Part shown: piece after piece, positions 11,801 to 24,532 of the stretch | Layout of the letters: each line of letters starts with the position of its first letter | Position numbering within the stretch: position 1 is the first letter of the stretch | Origin: Cercophora sp. LCS_1 | Taxonomy: Eukaryota > Ascomycota > Sordariomycetes > Sordariales > Lasiosphaeriaceae | Direction: 5' to 3' | Assembly: GCA_036250225.1 (NCBI GenBank) | Contig: JAPZLL010000029.1 | Location: forward strand, 248,001 to 312,000 | Length of the DNA: 64,000 nucleotides | Position numbers and translations under genes: made by a program | Notes under the pieces: generated by a model | Databases searched by the model: none | Told to the model about the DNA's origin: nothing | Seen by the model: only the letters and a program-made list of their open reading frames with translations

Positions 11801-11842
11801 GGTGACGGTCGTGATGGCCGTCTTCTTCTCGTCGGACGACAT
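8838..11842 (-). CDS. oligopeptide transporter, OPT family
   Basis: Eight exons (11842-11750, 11681-11632, 11579-11190, 11138-10526, 10465-10403, 10340-9880, 9827-9615, 9573-8838) give 872 aa. The protein is a polytopic plasma-membrane proton-coupled transporter for small peptides or related compounds. It has an acidic cytosolic N-terminus with the family motif SPYAEVRAVV just before TM1, then many hydrophobic segments. Conserved OPT stretches include FSVRQP, NPGPFN-like SLNPGKFNKKEH, NIEDICQPNAP and WWNPDEVPAP. Length is typical for fungal OPTs. The start is the first ATG (MSSDEKKTAITTV), in frame with the acidic N-terminus. Substrate cannot be told from sequence; iron-siderophore or glutathione transport occurs in the same family. 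Intron density is high compared with neighbours. Confidence 0.92.
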
Positions 11843-14800
11843 GGTTGCTGAGGTCGTGCAGACAGTGCCGCATCCAACAGTCTGCGATTGGCGACGGCAA
11901 CAGCTGGTCGAGAAGGATCATGGGCGGATCCAGAGCGGGCGGGGAGTGGTAGTTATGGACGAACCGCGGCCCCGGACGCCAAGCAAAATGATAAACGACG
12001 CTGGGACTGGAACACAGCTAGCCCGGACAGCTGGAGTGGCAAGCGAGGGGAGCTCTCTTGAGCCGGGAAGGTGGTTTGATGACCTTCCCAACCAGGGTGT
12101 CTTGGGGGCACTCTCGACGGTGGGGGAGCAGAGCATGATGCCATGAGTGTGCATGCCAGGGTGGGAATCGGGCGGGCAAGCCCAGGTGGAGATCTGGACG
12201 CCAGCTATCTGCCGCGAGCTGTGAGTGCAATAATCGCAATTATCACGCCTGGGCGCGGCGCTTGGCGGGGAAAGCACTCTGCGCCCGTCCAATGCTGCCA
12301 ATTCCTGGGCCAGCCGGCCATCTCCCGCATTGATACGCCGGCTACTAAAGCGGGTGGCGGCCGTGGAGGATTCATCGAAAACGCGCGCCGATCGTGGATC
12401 GCAGCGCCACACGCGTGCTTTGCCTAGAAAGGTACTGCCGCCCCCCCGCTCGCGATGCTCGTGACGCTCTTTCCGTGATAAGACGACGGTCCGCCGATAG
12501 CAGGTATGTAGGCCCAACAAAGAACGATGTTGGCCGCTGCTTGTGAGACATGCTGCGACCAGCGCCCGATAACGACTGGTTGTTGGCCGAGGTTCTCGAA
12601 TTGCCCACTTTCCAGAGTTCGCGTGGCACAGGGGCGCCCTTTGGCAGCCAACGGCAGGAGCCATGGTGCTGTTGCAGTGGTTCGAGACGATCCCCCCCCT
12701 GCACGCGACCGGTGATTGGCCCGGGCCGCTGCTTGCGCGACGCGCACAATTATACAGCGTAGCTTATAAGGGCTGCCAGTCGGTGCATCAGCTAAGGTGC
12801 TCCAGGCCTGGGCCTAGCTTCTCCACGCCGCGTGGTAGCCGCCCCGCCCCCCGTTGTATGCACGACGGCGGTTGCCAAGGGGCCGCAGTGTAACCGTCAC
12901 GGCGGATGGCCTAGCCGATGGACGAAGCTGATCTTGACCTTCCTCATGGGGAAGGAGGCAATCAAGCATCGACGGCAGGCGGCATTCCGCATTGTGCCTC
13001 GCCACCACCCTCCACCAATACCTTATTCTCCGGATAAGCTCGAGATGCGCGCCGTGAGTTTCCTATTTCTGGTCTGCCCCAATCCCGAAGCTGATAAGAC
13101 GGCAAAATTCAGGGCTGGGCGCCGGCCAAGACCCTTGACAGCATGTGAGGCCCTGGAGGGGAAGGAGATGGCGAGACTCGATTGGCGAATTGCGAATCGC
13201 TGCTGCCGCGTTGGCAGCCAACGGAGCGCTAATCTACGCCCAACACAGCATCTCGATGCGGACCATGGTGTTTTCCGTCCTGGCCACTCCCAACTCCTAC
13301 CCGCGCTCCTGGGACACGCCATCCCGGATATTCCGATCAATCTGGAAGGTGCTCGAGCTCCCCCGCAAACGATGCACAGTGTTTTTGTCGCTGCTGGCTC
13401 AACCGGGTAAGAGAACGACAGGAAAGAAACTAGAAAAGGACCGTTGTTTTTCTTTACAGCCTCTCCACCCTCTGATCAGAGCCACGAAGCGCTCAACAAA
13501 CTGAAGCGATAATTTGGAGTTCTGATCCACAGGTTCTCGCCCCGGTAGCTCCTGGTGCGCGCCTTCTTTAGGTTCGGTAAAGCTCCGATCTTAGCGCGCT
13601 CACTAAGGCAGGTAGCCGGCGGCCGACGCCCTGAAACGGCACTCGTAAATCCACCACCGGCCCCTCTCCACAGGCTAGGTAGGTCGTGGGGGGTTTCCTG
13701 TTGCGCTAGGTCTGGTTCGAGATCCCCACCCTGGCGTCCCACAATGGCCCTATGAGAGGCGAGGGATAGCATACCTAGGGATACGGGTAGCAACATCTGC
13801 TGATACACTGTCGCGTGCGGCCTAAACGAGAATATTGCCGTTTGTGGAACAGAAGGGTGTGATCCCTCCTTCCAGGCCAACGAAGGTCGGCCGAAAGTTC
13901 CCCGACGATGCATGTCCGTCATCGACCTTCCTACTCCAGACCTGTTTTTAAATAGTTTTACTGCATCTGCCGTAAGACATTGACGTTTGAGACAAATCGG
14001 TGGCCAAGGCCGTGACATTGCGTGCATGCAACCCTGGATTGGACCAGGTTCATGAGCTTGTCCCAGCCCAACGTCGCACGTCCTGAGGGATCCATCCCCA
14101 ACTGACCTCTCCAGTCCCAACGATGGACGGACTGGTGGATCATATAGTGGTTCGGTAAATGCGGGGTGATGTAACCGAGGCTGTTGGTTGGGGGATGGCT
14201 GACGCCGCAATCGGGACACCAGGCTCACATGTCGACAACTTGTTGTGTCTACATGTCTCGGGAAGTCTCGGAGGCGGGCAGCGCCGGTGATGATGCCAAA
14301 TATCCGAGGGGAATGAGACGACGAAGGAAGGATTGAGTGAGGACAGAGTTCAGGCTCTCCCAAGGACAGCGCTGTGGTGTCTCCGCAGTCACTACCGCCA
14401 CCAGGGGCCACGCAGGTGCTGCCTCGATCTCGATGCTAATGTGCTTTGACAAAGCGATGGATATAGCCGTCCACGTGCAGGCGATCCCCATCGTCCGTGT
14501 TCCTAACAAACATCCCCCGTCTCCTTCACAGATTCCCTCGTTCCGTTTAGCGTTGCTTCCCTGGTAGCACGCCAGGCTTTCTGGGTTGCGGTGGCGTATT
14601 CGTTATCTGTCAGTCCTGCTGCATCTTGGATCGTTATGCCCAATCCCGTTGTACAGGTATTGCGTCGGGAATACCAAGGACTCCCCAGAAATCCTCGTGG
14701 CCATGGGTGTTAGTGTCACTCGGAGTTGATATCGCCGGGCTGTCCCATGTCGGCTCGCCCGCTGCCCCGCAACGATGCCGCGTCACTGTGGCCCCTTCGG

Positions 14801-17800
14801 AGATAAGTCTGACAGTTCCCCTCCCGTGGGTTCATTCGAATCGACTAGCTTGAAGATGGTGCATCTACCAGACGTAGGTCGAGCCCTTCTGCATGTCCGC
14901 TATGATGCGGAGTAGAGATGTGAGATGAAAGACAATATTGCGTCGTGCGGGATTCGATCGTCAGAAGCCGGTCCCTGATTGTCTTGTTTCTTGGTATTTG
15001 CCGAGGAGGATTAACCCGTATCGTGTCGAAGGCAGCTGACAACGGCAGCAAGAAGTGTGGAAGTGTGGTGGAAGCGTGGTGGAAGAAAGGGGGAAGAACG
15101 GCCTGACTGGAATATATACCTACGACAAATCGCCGTCAGACAGTTGGGTACCTAGATTAGGTAGACATGTGCGTTGGGGAGTCTCGGGATGGCGCTCACG
15201 GGGACTCGATTGGGGTGACGCGGCCGTTGCAGCGGGACTTCGAGAACTGCGGCGTAGAGTAACAACTAGCCTCAATCATGTGGACAGGCGGAAATCCATC
15301 AGGCAACAAAGTCGAGCTTGCGATGGTAAACAGGGGAGCAAGAGTCCGATCCCGTCACATGACGTTGAAATGCGAGACAGTGAGGGAGAGCTGTGGCCTT
15401 GGCGAACACGCGGAATGGGTCACAGTACCTATGACGTGAGCGCGCACTGTAAGTGCACAGTGCTGCCGACGCCAACACCAACCTTCGCTAGACAACGCAC
15501 CGCAATTATCTTCAAGTTTTTGAACGGCAAGAGACACTGTGTTGGCCTTGAAAAACGCCCAAAACATCGCCATGGTTAACCCATCCCAAAACTCCATCGC
15601 TATGCCTCGACCGTCATAGTCACCACCACTCGTTCTATGGCTGACCAGCCCCGGAACCCTGCAACCCGAGGCATTGATAGAAAATGAAGACCCCCATTGT
15701 GCCACATCTACTGCTTGTGCCATGCTCTGTGTTTATTGACCAACCTCTACCGTCTAGGTGGGTTGACAATTTGCCGCACTAATAGCGGGTGCACTCTCTA
15801 GAAAGCAAGGGATTAGCGGAGGTGTGGTTGACAACTGGATTTGGATAAAGAACCTACCTGCAATAGTAGTGGCCACACTCTTGGTTTGGGCAGAGGTTGG
15901 TAAGGGCACTAATGTCTTTTTATGAACGGCAGCAGCATTTCCAATAAGCGACAGCCTGGTCTACTGGGCGCTGAATGCCGCCTACGGCGTGCACATAAAC
16001 ACGGCCAATGACCCTAGAGGCGTAGTCGAGGATAGGCATTTTGATGATCTTGATATAAGGATGCTGAAGGCCAGGCTTTTTAAAGGAGGGAGAACGACGT
16101 ATCAAGTGGCCGACTGAATGAGATATCTAAAGTTTGGTGCATGTTGTGATTCCTAGCAGGTGCTGATGGTGAAGAAGAGAAAGAGGAAGGGAGAGGAGAC
16201 AATATAGTAGAATATATAGTCGTTTAAAAATGACCGTGGTGGTTCATCGCCAGTGAAGTTGTTCTTGTACACCTGACGGATTTACCTGGGAGATGGCATC
16301 TAGAGTTTTATCCCGTTTCGAATTTGCCTCTGGCTCACCAAGGTACCTAGGGCTTCAATATGTTGGAAGGAAACCTTACTATACGACTCATTTGAAGCGT
16401 CTCAGTCTCCCTCCAGCTACATTACCCTGTTGTGGGATTCTCACCTCCGTTGCCACATCTGATAAAACTTGTTTCACTTTCCCAGCATCATGCTCTGAAG
16501 CAAATTCTTTTCCTTCACATCTCTCCCCAACTCCAATCAAGATCAGATTGAGCCCCAATACCCGCTGTACCAGAACCACACCCTGTAAGCCCGGCCAGGT
16601 CATACCATGCTCCTGACAGGCTACCTACCTACTTTACCTGTTTTCGCATCGATTGAAGCGAACAGGAAGGGCTTGAGCCTGCCTAAGAAGTGCGGAGCGC
16701 AAGGAAAAGAAGACAAGGCGAGCCTAGAGAGAGGATTCTCTCCGACTTCATCCAAGAATATGACATGCAGGTTCAAATCTGACACGAAGGTTCACTACGA
16801 AGCCAAACCATCTCAACCTGGATAGCAGATGGGATCATGACCCGACGCGCCATAGTACGCGGGAAGGCACCCCGCGTGTTACAGTCTAGGCCCGTGTCCC
16901 CGACAGGTGAAAACCGGCGATGAGTCTCAGAGTTGGATCAAGAGTAAGGTACCTACCTATACCTAAGCGGGAAGAGATTCAGTCCGGGCTTGGAGCAATA
17001 AACGTCCATATTCCCTACACAACCAAAAAGATGACACGATGCGCGTAACGCAGCATTTGACTGGGTCCGCGATGAAATGTGACAACGCCTCATTGCCTCA
17101 ACTAACCTGGATGATTGTCTACCGAACACCAACACGAAGAAGCACTACACATCCACCTGGAGGCGAGTACTCAAACGCATTCTCCCATCACCCAGAAGAG
17201 GCAGTGGAGATATTGGTTTGAATGTATTTGCATCGGCTCAAGGGCAAGCCGAAATCTAGCTCTCTGCTTTCCATCCTGCACCACTTTCTCGCATGATGAC
17301 TGTCCATGCATCGCCACGGGTCATTTTCAGTCTATCTCATCACCGCTGTGTGGTTCCTCAACACCTGACCATTGCCATCTGAGATCATAGGGTGGGCATA
17401 ATATCAACTGCCACTCTTTTCGTTGCTACCTACGTTAGCTATGACCATGCTTCAACCCTGTGGCATTGACACGCACAAACCTTGACGGTGAACCATCCCC
17501 TAGTGCCGCAAATCCCATGGACTCTGGAAGCAGGGTACGTGTCATATTCTGACAGATTATCGCAGATGTCAAGCAAACCGCTGCTGCAGAGGGTTACGAT
17601 GGGCCTCAATTCTCGAGGCCACATACCCAGCGCAAAGACAAAAAGGTCGAACATGGGCCGCCACTCGTGGCAAAGCCCGTCATATCGGCCCTTTCTACGA
17701 GTCTAACCAGATTTTGGGAGCACGCAAGCAACCGTCCCGTGAGCTTGGATCATGGTGGGCGCTTGGCGGAAGTTCCTGGGCTTGTTTCAGGGGCTCAGTT

Positions 17801-18967
17801 CGGGATCATCTGTTTGGTCGGATCTTGCATGATCGTGGTCGATTCTCGCTTGGCAGACAAGCACTACCCGGCTGGCGCCTCCCAGAGCAGCAAGTTTATC
17901 GAGTGCGAAGGTTCGAGGAGGCATGAGCGCAGCTTTTTGGAATACAAAAGTCTGGTTGGCCCTCCTTCGCATCCCTCGTGCACAAGTCCGAGCGACGACG
18001 CCATCGGCACTTGGCGTGTGCAACAAGAGCTGCCAACAACAACTTTGACAACTTCCTGATTTTGTCCACTTGTTGGCAATCGAGATGTGTTGATGGCCTC
18101 GCAGCTACGTACAGGACAAAACAAGCCAGTAGGATCAAGGCGGTTAAACAGGTGCATGGCCCGTCGCTTGCCATGACGACAAATACTGGCCGACGTGCGG
18201 TTGCACTCGTCTCAGACAGGGTCAAACGCGGCGGTTGCGAGAGGCGTGTGCCGCGTCAATGCCTGTCTGCCAGCGTTGCATGCAGCCCGTCCCCCAAGGC
18301 CAGCGCCCGCCCCAGCGCCGCCATGACCCCGATTTCCAGCGAATGGTTCTTCTAGAAGCTGACAAAAAGTCGCCGCCACCCAGCTGGGAGGGTTACCAGG
18401 GAGACCCCGTGCGGCGCCGAGGAGAGCACGGAGGCGCATGCCGGCAGCTGCGATGGCAGCTGTCTGTTTCTGACCACCACAAGGACATCGCTATCAAGAT
18501 GTACCAGAAATCAAGCGTAACTCCGACGGACAATTGGGTGATCGCAACGCGGTCAAGCCAGATATTCGGTTACTTGTCGATCTGCACCGCGCTTAGGCCA
18601 TCAGCCCTGGGCTTATTGGGTCCAGCTAACTGTCTGTCCACACGGCCAAGCCAAGCACAGCATTGTCCATGTTGCCGCATCCTGACGTGAAACGCCGACC
18701 CGTCCATGGCCCGCGAATCCCGCGAACGGCGGCCGATTGGGCATTGGGAGAACGGTGGCCAGCGTCGCACCGGACCACCCTCTTCCTTCTCTTCTCCGAA
18801 CACGTTCCCGAGATTGTTCGACAGCGCCGAACTTATATCTCGTCCTCCATCGTCTCGGCCCCGGGCAGGACCCTCCCCCATCGGCGTCATCCACCGTGTC
18901 ATATCGTCTGTGACGATGTCGTTGTGTCCTCTCGTCGACGTCGACATAGCATCCCACTGCAGCAGCC
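11843..18967. other. 7-kb gene-poor region
   Basis: No gene could be supported on either strand. The longest frame (13476-14411 minus, about 311 codons) has biased composition, no domain and no conserved-looking segment. A 71-codon minus frame starting with ATG at 16603 (VLGLNLILIGVGERCEGKEF) is the most protein-like small frame but has no support. Copies of a TACCTA/TAGGTA-type motif are scattered here (15151, 16622, 16951, 17427). No tRNA, 5S rRNA or transposon ends were found by eye. Confidence 0.5.
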
Positions 18968-20404
18968 ATGGCGGCCCCCAGTGAAAACACCCAGCTCATC
19001 AGCGTGTTTGGCTTCCCGGACTACAACAACTTCAATGGTAACGATTCCTTCCCTTTGCACGGCCAGGACCAACACTAGGAACCAGGGTTCGCTGACCATG
19101 CGCAGAGCCAACACCCTTTACCAACCGTCCGGGGACCCTCATCGGCTTCACGACGTCGTTCCTCGTACGCCCCTCCCTTTTCCATTCTCGTCTGTCTCTG
19201 TCCACTCCACTAACCGCGATGACGACAGGCCGTATCCTGGCTCTTCGTCTGCTTCCGCCTCTACGTCCGCCTCCGCGTCGTCCGCATGCCAGGCTACGAT
19301 GACCTCTTCGTATTCCTGTATCTGGTCTTCACCTCCATCGCATCCGTCGCCTTCCTCGTCTCGATCCGCTACGGCCTCGGCCGCCACTTCCTCCTCCTCA
19401 CCTTCTCCAACGTGGAGAACTACCTGATCCTCTTCTACGTGCTCAACGTATCCCTCAACTTCGCCGCGACCTTTATCAAGATCTCGCAGCTCTTCCAGTT
19501 CCTCCGCATCTTCGACCGCGGGACATGGGCCTACCGCGCCAGCATCATCGGCATCGTGGCCATTGCGCTCTGGGGAACAGCCTACACCGTGCTCTCCATC
19601 GTCCCGTGTTCCAACGTCGCCGACGCATGGAACATCTTGGCGCGCGACGCAAAATGCTGGGCGTATGCTTCGCAGAACCCAATGGAGTTTACAGGGACGT
19701 TGGTGTCGCATAACGTCCTCAACACGTTTTTCGACGTCTACATTATTGCCATCCCGTGGCAGTTGTACAGCAAGACTGGTCTGAGCCTGCGAACGCGACT
19801 GGGTCTATGTGTCCTCTTGCTCATGGGCGCTACGTATGTCTTCTTCCCTGCCTCCCCGTCCTGATTTCCAGATGATAGGTAACTAACAGTGACGACGAAA
19901 AGAGTCGTCACGCTCTCAGGGTGGCGCGTCTACGAAACAATCTACTACAAAGCCGGCTTCTTCCCCACCCGCGACCCAACATGGTACGGCCCCAAGAGCA
20001 TCATGCTCATGGTCCTTGAAGTCAATGTGGCCTCCATCTGCGTCTCGGTGCCCATCTTTTGGCCCGTCATCACGCAGTACGTCGGCGCCATCTTTGTCAC
20101 GCACGAGTTTAGCGTCAAGTACGAGGAGCACACGAGTTCACGCGCGTCGTCACGAGGTGGCAAAAGGAGCGGCGGAGGAGAGGAGTGGAAGAGCGACCAC
20201 TACAGGGATTCGTTCATTATGGATTTGGTTGATCCGCTGGCGCAGGCTGGACGGGGGTTTGTGGTTAGTAGGGGGAGGGATAAAGGTGGTAACGAAAAGA
20301 GGGACGAAAAGGAGCGGGACGAGAAGAGGAGGGACGAAAAAGGAAAAGTGTCGATCGACAAGATGGAAAGGAGGAGGGACGAAAAGGACGAGACTATGCC
20401 TTAG
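18968..20404 (+). CDS. rhodopsin/PTH11-like seven-helix membrane protein
   Basis: Four exons (18968-19037, 19106-19164, 19229-19833, 19903-20404) give 411 aa. The core matches the fungal integral-membrane rhodopsin-domain family: seven hydrophobic helices, the YGLGRH motif after TM2, PCSNVADAWN and a C-A-Y segment in the extracellular loop, and a cytosolic C-terminus. No N-terminal CFEM domain is present. The tail after TM7 is highly charged and ends in a short degenerate repeat of RDEK units. Members are thought to act as GPCR-like sensors in Pezizomycotina; the ligand is unknown. Splice junctions restore the family's N-terminal helix (TTSFLAVSWLFVCFRLYVR). Confidence 0.85.
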
Positions 20405-20918
20405 TGCGGACTGGATGATTCGCCTATAGTGACGTACCTTGCGAGATTTATGCTTGATCCGGAATTCGAGCGATAATTTGTCAAAATACCGTGGCATAGT
20501 AGAACGTGAAACACAGGTTGTTCCCCCTGAATGCTTGGCGGGCCATGTTGTTGGACGGCCCGGCCAGCCGATCCGCGGGATGGCTGCGAGGGTCGGCATT
20601 GGGATGACTTGCGTAATGGGTTGGGGATGTAACCTCAAAAGCCAATCATCTTTTCGAGGTGCGAGGTGGTAACTGGGCCGCGGGTGCAGGAACGACGCCT
20701 CCACGCGGCACATGCTGCAGCCATCTGGCGTTGAGTTCTTTTGCCCTGCTCTGTATTTTGTGGCATCTCTGTCCGTGTTCGAGTGATGCCCTGTGTCACA
20801 TGTTGCCTAAAAAAAAACACCCAAGCGTATCATACCCTGATGCAATCCATTGCTCCGTGCTGGCTCCCTTGTTGTGGTCCCGTAATCCCCAAATGCCCCG
20901 AATAAATACTGCTATGCG
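20405..20918. other. intergenic between convergent genes
   Basis: About 500 bases separate the stop codons of the rhodopsin-like gene and the histidine kinase gene. It should hold both 3' ends; no further feature is seen. Confidence 0.5.
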
Positions 20919-23900
20919 TTATGTAATACTGGCCTTTCCTTGCCCCAGCTGGTCATCCAGCAACCTTTTTACCGCGTCCATTTTGACCGGTTTGGTCAAG
21001 AACAAGTCACTCCCACTGGCAAGCGCCTCTTGGCGACTTGACTCACTGCTCAGCCCCGTAAGCGCAGCAATGTGGCACCTAGAAAGCCGCTTCTCGCTCT
21101 CTAGTCGTCGAATCCGACGTATGGCCTCGAAGCCATCCATAACAGGCATCGTGATGTCCATGAACACCGTCGTGAATTGCCGGTCTTCTTCTACTGACTT
21201 CTTGTACTGTTCGACGGCTTCCAGTCCGTTGGTGGCTGCAGCAAAGGGATACTCGAGCTTGCGCAAAGTAGCTCCTAGCAGCCGAACATTAATGGGGTTG
21301 TCATCTACGACGAGAATCCGCAGTTTTGGCTGGACTGGTACGGGTTGCGTTGGTGCAGGCGGTATCGATAATGCTTGTGGTTGGAGCTGTGATTCTGGTT
21401 GCTGATGTATTTTAGGGACCGAAGGGCCTTCGAGGGGTTCTGGGGAGACTGCAACTGTGGGAACATCGTCGACAACTTGCCTTGCGAACTCTGACTTCAA
21501 ATCCAGGTCGGGGCAGGAATATTCCATCTCCAGGGCTGAAAGAAGTGCCGAGCTCAGTCTTCTAGGTATAATCGGATGATGCAGGTGAACCCCGCGTCCT
21601 TTGACGGCGTCGAGCTCCGTACATGTCGGCACCTCGGAACCCGAGCAAAGAAAGACGGTGGGAAAGACGGGGGGTAATGCGTTTGCGCTACCGTTAACCT
21701 TGACGAAATAGATATCTGCAGGTGGTGGCGAGGTGCTTTCCGCGACGATGAGTTTCATTCCGAAGCTGTCCTCGATATTTGCTCGCAGGGCTTGTTCTGT
21801 GATCTTGTGGTTGCTCCGTCCTGGGTTGTTACCAGACGATGTGCTTCCTTCCAAATGAATCAGACAGGCCGTTTTCCCTCGGAGTCGTTGGCCGACGTCG
21901 GATGAAAATGCCATTGCGGCGTCGGTTTGAGATGAGCTTTCAACTGGGCGAGTAAACGGGAGGCACACCTCAACGAGGGTGCCAACTCCCACCGAGCTCT
22001 TAACGCCGATCGTACCCCCGAGTCCAATGGCAAGCTGCTGGCAGATGCTGAGACCGAGACCGATGCCGGGAGAGTAGGAATCTTCTTGTGAAAAGGGCGT
22101 GAAAAGACGATACTTGATGAAATCCGAACTCATCCCGCGACCCGTGTCCTCAACCGTCAAGCAGACAAAGTTGGACATGTTACTGGTCGTGTCTGGCCTC
22201 CTCACTATCTTCAAGCCCACCTCAATCCGCCCTGACCGGGTATACTTGAGCGAGTTGCCAACCAGATTCATGACTATACGCTTGTAAGCGCCGACATCGA
22301 TGGGCAAGTGCCAGTCTTCCCTTGCCACGTTGACGGAAACGAGCACGTCGTGTTCTGATTGTTTGGGCTTCGACACTTCTGTTGGATCAGAGCTTCTCGA
22401 GTCGATGGACCGCTGGAGAGCTTTGTCAGATAAGAAACTAAAATGCACCGTCTCCACAACATCTTCAAGCGCTTGTTGCAAATCCACCAAAGCATGGCCA
22501 GAGTTGGCCGACGGGGATGCCCGCTTGGTGCGTTTGATAGCGAGCGCGTGATCCAAGAGTGAGGTGAATGTGTCGAGGAGCGTGCGGCCGCATGAGTCGA
22601 GCATGTCGAGGGTAGAGAGAAGTGATGGGTCCGAGGTGCTGGCACGGAGCAGCTCAGAGCTGGCGAGAATGCCGTGGAGGGGGCTTCTCAACTCGTGGCT
22701 GATAGACGACACAAAGTTGGATTTCGACCGAGAAACAGCCAGTGTCTCCATGCGGGACACCTCAGCAATGATGGAGTTGCTGAAAGCTGCCAACAGGTTG
22801 ATCTCGACGGTGCTATCCATGCCTCGATGTGGGTCAGACACCCAGCCGACGGCGGCAGCGTACCAGCACTCGCGCTGAAAATGCCACAATGGGAGAAACA
22901 GAACATATCTTGCCGAGGGTGTGAGCTGGAAGAGTGCCTCAACATCTGCGTTCTGGGCTGCTCCTCGACCGGGTCGAAGGCCGGGGAAGGTTTGCCCCGG
23001 TCCATATATGTCCTCGATCGGTCCCTGTAATCGTCAGCTGCCAAATATTCTCCCTATGCGGGAGAAATCACTTACAAATTCATCCGCGGACAGAATGGTC
23101 CCTCGGGTGTAGGCCCCGATCAGCCGCTGAAGCGCAGTTTCTGGAAGCCGGGGTTGAGATGACTCCGGCAACGAGACGATGAGCGGGCAGAAGGGGCCGG
23201 TGGCGCCGCCGCGATTGTCTGACGGACTTGGTGGTTCGATATAGCTGCTGGGTGCTGCATCGAGAAACATGATGCCGTCAAGGTCCATTGCGTGGCGGAT
23301 GGTGCTAGCGGCTCGATAAAACGCAGATTTGATGTTTGCTGAGCTGATGAAGCCATTCCCATGTAGCTCGGTCGTGTTGGAGGTTGATGATATTGGAGGG
23401 CTTGGTGAGCGCACATTCTCCTCAGGTGTCGGTTGTCCCAAAACGTGATCCCGTTCCTCATCGAGACTTGTGAGAGGGGTCTCGATCGAATGCTCGTTCC
23501 CAGTCGAAGACACCGAGACCGAAGATTCGATAGAGGAAGCAGAGACAACATTTGAGGAGGGAGTTGGTCGAGTAGCCTCGTCCGCTTCCGGCATGCCGGA
23601 TGTACTGCTCACAGTTGGCCGAGCGGGTGCGGGGTCGATGGTGAGGCCATTCTGCGAGCTCGGAAACGCATCCGTCGGCTCCGACGAAATGTATTCGCTG
23701 AGGCAGCGCACCAGTTTGTCGGATCGGGTCCCCATTTGTTGTTGCCGCACATTTTCCAGGTGGTTCATGATGGCCGCGGAGATGTCGGCCATGATCTTGA
23801 CCGTGGCATCGTTGTCGAAGAATTCCCGAGGACGAGGCCTGTTGTCGACGACGCAGTATGACCCCAGAAGCCAGCCATGGCGCGTGATCAGGGGCACCTC

Positions 23901-24532
23901 CAGGTACGACCCAAAGTAGGGGAAGTTCTTGACGTAGGGGCGCTCGGCGTACATGGGGTCGGTGCGGAAGTTGCAGATGATGTATCGCGTCCTGTTGCCG
24001 ATGATGTTGGGCGTGTTCCGTGCCCATTCGCCCGTCTCGTCGAGGAAGGCCTTCATGGTGACCGGGCACACCCCCGATGCAGCGTCCAGCTTGGCAACAC
24101 CAAGAAAGATCCTGTCGTCGCCGTCCCACAGCATCTCGGAGATGGAGTGGGACCGTGTCATCTCGCAGGCGACAAACTGGTGGGTGTGGTCGATGAGCGA
24201 CAGGAACGAGCGGTCGCAGTCGAGCCGCAGGGCGCCGAGCTGGACGAGGGCGTTGAGGGTGGCATCCTTGTTAATGACGGGCGTCGCAGCGAAGCCGGTG
24301 GGGGTATCTGTCGGGAATGAGGCCGCTGACAGATATCTGCAAGGAAAATGCGCCGTTAGCCGATCCACGCACCAGCAGCAACTTGATGGCATCGGGGCGC
24401 TTACGCTGCAATTTCGCGCTGGCGGGCCCGCTCGAACGTTTCGACTTCGCGGTCGTCACAGCCATCGTCGGACGATCCACCGCCGCACAGGCTGGTAGTC
24501 TGCATCGGAAAAGTGCCGGCATCGAGGAGCAT
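20919..24532 (-). CDS. hybrid histidine kinase (GAF-HisKA-HATPase-REC)
   Basis: Three exons (24532-24405, 24336-23076, 23024-20919) give 1164 aa. Order of domains: a GAF-like sensor region around residues 60-240 (FLSLIDHTHQFVACEM, GSYLEVPLITRHGWLLGSYC), a long Ser/Thr/Pro-rich linker, and the HisKA box with the phosphorylatable His (FVSSISHELRSPLHGILASS). The ATPase follows with N (NLVGNSLKYT), G1 (DTGRGMSSDF) and G2 (GIGLGLSICQQLA) boxes, then a C-terminal receiver with LRILVVDDNPINVRLL, phospho-acceptor Asp in FMDITMPVMDG and the FLTKPV lysine. It should feed a His-Asp phosphorelay through an HPt protein, probably toward a stress MAPK pathway. No transmembrane segment or PAS domain is evident, so a cytosolic sensor is likely. 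The start used is the first ATG (MLLDAGTFPMQTT). Confidence 0.93.

Noticed and set aside
11918..12664. Minus-strand open frame of about 248 codons upstream of the OPT gene
   Set aside because: No domain, mixed overlapping frames, and it lies in the OPT promoter region.
13700..13750. tRNA-like B-box (GGTTCGAGATCC) on the plus strand
   Set aside because: The stems around it do not pair as a T-arm, and no matching A-box or acceptor stem is found.
13476..14411. Long minus-strand open frame of about 311 codons
   Set aside because: Composition is arginine/serine/proline-rich without structure, it has no recognisable domain, and it overlaps frames on the other strand; typical of GC-rich non-coding DNA.
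16388..16603. 71-codon minus-strand frame starting with ATG
   Set aside because: Protein-like composition but no signal peptide, domain or neighbour support.
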